A stretch of 9,587 nucleotides of DNA from contig CAJMNV010000074.1 in NCBI GenBank assembly GCA_905214825.1, positions 1-9,587 on the forward strand. Reading direction: 5' to 3'. Within the stretch, counting starts at the first letter, position 1. Every line of letters begins with the position of its first letter. Below are positions 7,938-9,587 of the stretch, in pieces. Source of the DNA: an uncultured bacterium (lineage in GTDB: Bacteria > Bacillota > Clostridia > Lachnospirales > Anaerotignaceae). A program made the translations under genes and the position numbers. Under the pieces are notes generated by a model. The model made no database searches. It saw only the letters and a list, made by a program, of their open reading frames with translations, and was not told the DNA's origin.

Positions 7938-7949
7938 TGATAAATCATT
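7936..7949. promoter_or_regulatory. Candidate LysR-type operator, promoter-proximal dyad
   Basis: AATGAT-AA-ATCATT is a perfect dyad with 6-base arms, and T7938-N11-A7950 fits the LysR-family T-N11-A box. It is centred near -42 from the predicted yeiH start, where the activation site of LysR regulators is often found. The site is inferred from symmetry and position. Confidence 0.4.
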
Positions 7950-7959
7950 ATTTTACCAT

Positions 7960-7973
7960 AATAAAAATTTATT
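7960..7973. promoter_or_regulatory. Candidate LysR-type operator, promoter-distal dyad
   Basis: AATAAA-AA-TTTATT is a second dyad with the same 6-2-6 geometry, centred 24 bases from the first and near -66 from the predicted yeiH start, the usual LysR recognition-site position. It is A/T only, so it could occur by chance in this AT-rich gap, and it could instead be a weak stem at the 3' end of the regulator gene. Confidence 0.3.
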
Positions 7974-7994
7974 GATGTATGATTATGCAAATAT

Positions 7995-8882
7995 TTAAGA
8001 ACAAGTTTGATAAATTTTACAAAGCTCTTCCAATAGTTGTCTTTGGTTAAAATCACTTCGGCAAACCAAATTGATTTCACGAAATGTTTGAAAATTTTGG
8101 ACGGGAATGACTTTTAATGCACCACGTTTTTCTTCTGAAAGACAAGTTGAATGGGCGATGACAGATACACCTAAATTGGATTGTACCAAATCTTTAATTG
8201 TGGAAACGTTGTCAATCTCTAATATGACATGAAAATTTTTGAGCGTTTCTGAACAACTATATAAAAATGTTTCAAACATACGGCGTGTGCCTGCACCATG
8301 TGGACGAATAATCAAACGTTCTGGTTTTACTTCTTCCAATGATATGCTTTTGCGGTTTGCAAAGCGATGTTGTGGAGAAACAATTAGACAAAGATAGTCC
8401 GTGTCAAGCAAGCGTGTGTGTAAACCGTTTTCTTGTATTTTTCCTTCTACAATGGCAATGTCTACTTCATATGTTTTCAATTTATTTATGATATTTTGTA
8501 TAGTGTCTGTGAGTATTGTGATTTTGGTATCAGGATGTAAATTGCAATAGGTTGCAATGATGCGAGGTACCATATTTTCTTCTGCCGAAGGTGTGATGCC
8601 AATGACAAAGCGGTGAATGCCATTACGATAGGTTTCAAAATCATGTAACAGATTACTATATAAAGCGGTTTCCCGTCTGGCATATTTTTCTAAAATGCGT
8701 CCTTCGGGCGTCAATACCATGCCTTTTGCCCCTTTTAGAAATATTTTGATGTCATATTCTTGTTCCAATGCCCTGATATGTTGGCTGACAGCAGGTTGTG
8801 TCAAAGAAAGTATTTGTGCAGCCTTTGTGTAGCTTTGTGCTTCGATGAGTGTTAATAGCGTAGAAAGTTTTGCGTCAATCAA
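7995..8882 (-). CDS. LysR-family transcriptional regulator (YeiE/CysL-like by context)
   Basis: A 295-residue DNA-binding regulator. The N-terminal winged helix-turn-helix spans about residues 4-60, with the recognition region SYTKAAQILSLTQPAVSQHI (17-36) and RALEQEYDIKIF (37-48), ending in VLTPEGRIL. A type 2 periplasmic-binding-like effector domain follows from about residue 90 (RFVIGITPSAEENMVPRI onward). The start codon is TTG, chosen because a perfect AAGGAGGTG (8896-8888) lies 5 bases upstream and the protein then begins as the family does, a few residues before the helix-turn-helix. The gene reads in the same direction as yeiH with 127 bases between them and no strong terminator, so some read-through is possible. 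The likely target is yeiH and the gene itself; a sulfur-related effector is inference from the neighbour, not from visible residues. Confidence 0.93.
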   Translation of the reverse strand: MIDAKLSTLLTLIEAQSYTKAAQILSLTQPAVSQHIRALEQEYDIKIFLKGAKGMVLTPEGRILEKYARRETALYSNLLHDFETYRNGIHRFVIGITPSAEENMVPRIIATYCNLHPDTKITILTDTIQNIINKLKTYEVDIAIVEGKIQENGLHTRLLDTDYLCLIVSPQHRFANRKSISLEEVKPERLIIRPHGAGTRRMFETFLYSCSETLKNFHVILEIDNVSTIKDLVQSNLGVSVIAHSTCLSEEKRGALKVIPVQNFQTFREINLVCRSDFNQRQLLEELCKIYQTCS

Positions 8883-8887
8883 AAAAA

Positions 8888-8896
8888 CACCTCCTT
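8888..8896 (-). promoter_or_regulatory. Strong ribosome binding site fixing the TTG start of the LysR gene
   Basis: The minus strand reads AAGGAGGTG, fully complementary to the 16S rRNA 3' end, 5 bases before TTG at 8882-8880. No in-frame ATG lies at this distance, so the strong site compensates for the poor start codon. Confidence 0.85.
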
Positions 8897-8919
8897 GTAG
8901 AAATGATATTAAAAAAATT

Positions 8920-8946
8920 TATAATTTTGCAAAAAATATAATTGCA
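8920..8946. repeat. Imperfect direct repeat TATAATT(TT)GCA upstream of the LysR gene
   Basis: TATAATTTTGCA (8920-8931) and TATAATTGCA (8937-8946) are near-copies whose starts are 17 bases apart; the first contains part of the palindrome TTTTGCAAAA (8925-8934). They overlap the predicted start of the regulator transcript, so an autoregulatory site is possible. The high AT content makes chance similarity likely. Confidence 0.3.
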
Positions 8947-8974
8947 TTTTATCATGAAACAAATAGATAATCAA
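8946..8974 (-). promoter_or_regulatory. Sigma-A promoter of the LysR gene
   Basis: On the minus strand TTGATT (8974-8969) and TAAAAT (8951-8946) are 17 bases apart, and TG-A precedes the -10 as an extended element. Matches are 4 of 6 and 5 of 6. Transcription would start near 8939, leaving a leader of about 56 bases. Confidence 0.6.
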
Positions 8975-9001
8975 GTTGAATTTTACATCAGATAGCAAAC
9001 A

Positions 9002-9031
9002 CTAACAAAAAAACAAAAAGTGTGATATACT
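9002..9031 (+). promoter_or_regulatory. Extended -10 promoter of recJ
   Basis: TATACT (9026-9031) preceded by TG-A is a good extended -10. CTAACA (9002-9007), 18 bases upstream, is a 4 of 6 match to the -35. The predicted start near 9038 would leave only about 15 bases of leader, with the ribosome binding site GGAGG at 9040-9044 almost at the 5' end. Confidence 0.55.
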
Positions 9032-9052
9032 GTCAAAATGGAGGATAAAATT

Positions 9053-9587
9053 ATGAAAAGATGGCAGCAAAAAAGAACAAAAATAAACGTAGATGCCATA
9101 GCCGCAGATATGGGCATTCAAAAAGCAACAGCAACAGTATTGGCAAATCGCAAATTATTCACAAAAAAAGCAACGTATGCATTTTTATATCCAGAACAAG
9201 CAGACTTTTATCCAACAGAAAAAATGCTGGGTGTGGAAAAAGGACTGGAATTGCTGACAAGTGCAATCAAAAAAAGAAAGAAAATTGCTGTTTATGGGGA
9301 TTATGATGTAGACGGTGTGATGAGCACAACCATATTGTGCAAAGCTATTACAAAATGTGGCGGCACAGTACAATATTATATCCCACACAGACAACAAGAA
9401 GGATACGGCTTGAATAAAAAAGCGGTGGAAACATTGGCAAATGATGGTGTGGAGGTGCTGTTTACTTGTGACAATGGCATATCTGCATTGCAAGAGGTTG
9501 CATTGGCAAAGCAAATGGGTATGGAAATTGTGATATTAGACCATCATGAACCATTATGCAAAGTAGGAAAAGATGGAGAATGGATAG
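9053..9587 (+). CDS. recJ: Single-stranded-DNA-specific exonuclease RecJ, 3'-truncated by window edge
   Basis: RecJ is a 5'-to-3' single-strand DNA exonuclease of the DHH phosphoesterase superfamily, used in recombination, mismatch and base-excision repair. The 178 complete codons present cover the N-terminus and the first catalytic motifs: KIAVYGDYDVDG (77-88, motif I with the metal-binding aspartates), the PHRQQEGYGL block (111-120), FTCDNGIS (137-144) and the DHH motif in ILDHHEP (161-167). All are intact. The frame stays open to the window end; full RecJ proteins are usually more than 550 residues, so the remaining catalytic and OB-fold parts lie outside. The ATG is supported by GGAGG at 9040-9044, 8 bases upstream. 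It is divergent from the LysR gene. Related oligoribonuclease-type DHH proteins lack this longer N-terminal region, so RecJ is the better call. Confidence 0.93.
   Translation, partial: MKRWQQKRTKINVDAIAADMGIQKATATVLANRKLFTKKATYAFLYPEQADFYPTEKMLGVEKGLELLTSAIKKRKKIAVYGDYDVDGVMSTTILCKAITKCGGTVQYYIPHRQQEGYGLNKKAVETLANDGVEVLFTCDNGISALQEVALAKQMGMEIVILDHHEPLCKVGKDGEWI

Noticed and set aside
1..9587. Defence system, mobile element, CRISPR array or new multi-gene cassette
   Set aside because: All complete genes are recognisable housekeeping, sporulation, chemotaxis or transport genes; I saw no regularly spaced repeats, transposase, integrase, toxin-antitoxin pair or reverse transcriptase, and no gap between genes exceeds about 260 bases.

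Overview
This window looks like chromosomal DNA from a low-GC, endospore-forming, probably motile member of the Clostridia (Bacillota). The evidence is a full-length spoIVA spore-coat gene, a transmembrane methyl-accepting chemotaxis protein, strong purine-rich Shine-Dalgarno sites before every complete gene, A/T-ending codons throughout, and AT-rich intergenic DNA. A Lachnospiraceae-like genome is my best guess, but the sequence alone does not fix the family. No rRNA, tRNA, CRISPR array, insertion sequence, phage gene or integration site was found.

Layout. Bases 1-2118 (+) hold the C-terminal two thirds or so of the SbcC nuclease/ATPase subunit; its N-terminal part lies outside the window. 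A shared hairpin terminator separates it from the convergent spoIVA (2182-3660, -), which has a candidate sporulation sigma-E promoter. Divergent to spoIVA is a chemoreceptor (3914-5557, +) whose external sensor segment carries a CZB-like zinc-binding signature. It is followed by a stem-loop and then asnA, ammonia-dependent asparagine synthetase (5751-6758, +), with a good sigma-A promoter and a strong terminator. On the minus strand come a YeiH-family membrane transporter (6836-7867) and, upstream of it, a LysR-family regulator (7995-8882) that starts with TTG. Divergent to the regulator is the start of recJ (9053 to the window end, +), which is cut off by the window.

How the genes relate. 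Most genes appear to be single transcription units with their own promoter and terminator signals, serving general functions: DNA repair (sbcC, recJ), sporulation (spoIVA), chemotaxis and asparagine synthesis. The one likely functional pair is the LysR regulator and yeiH: two short dyads in the gap between them sit at about -42 and -66 relative to a candidate yeiH promoter, where LysR regulators usually bind.

I see no clear new multi-gene system. The points most worth following up are the apparently extracellular CZB domain of the chemoreceptor and the paired dyads upstream of yeiH.
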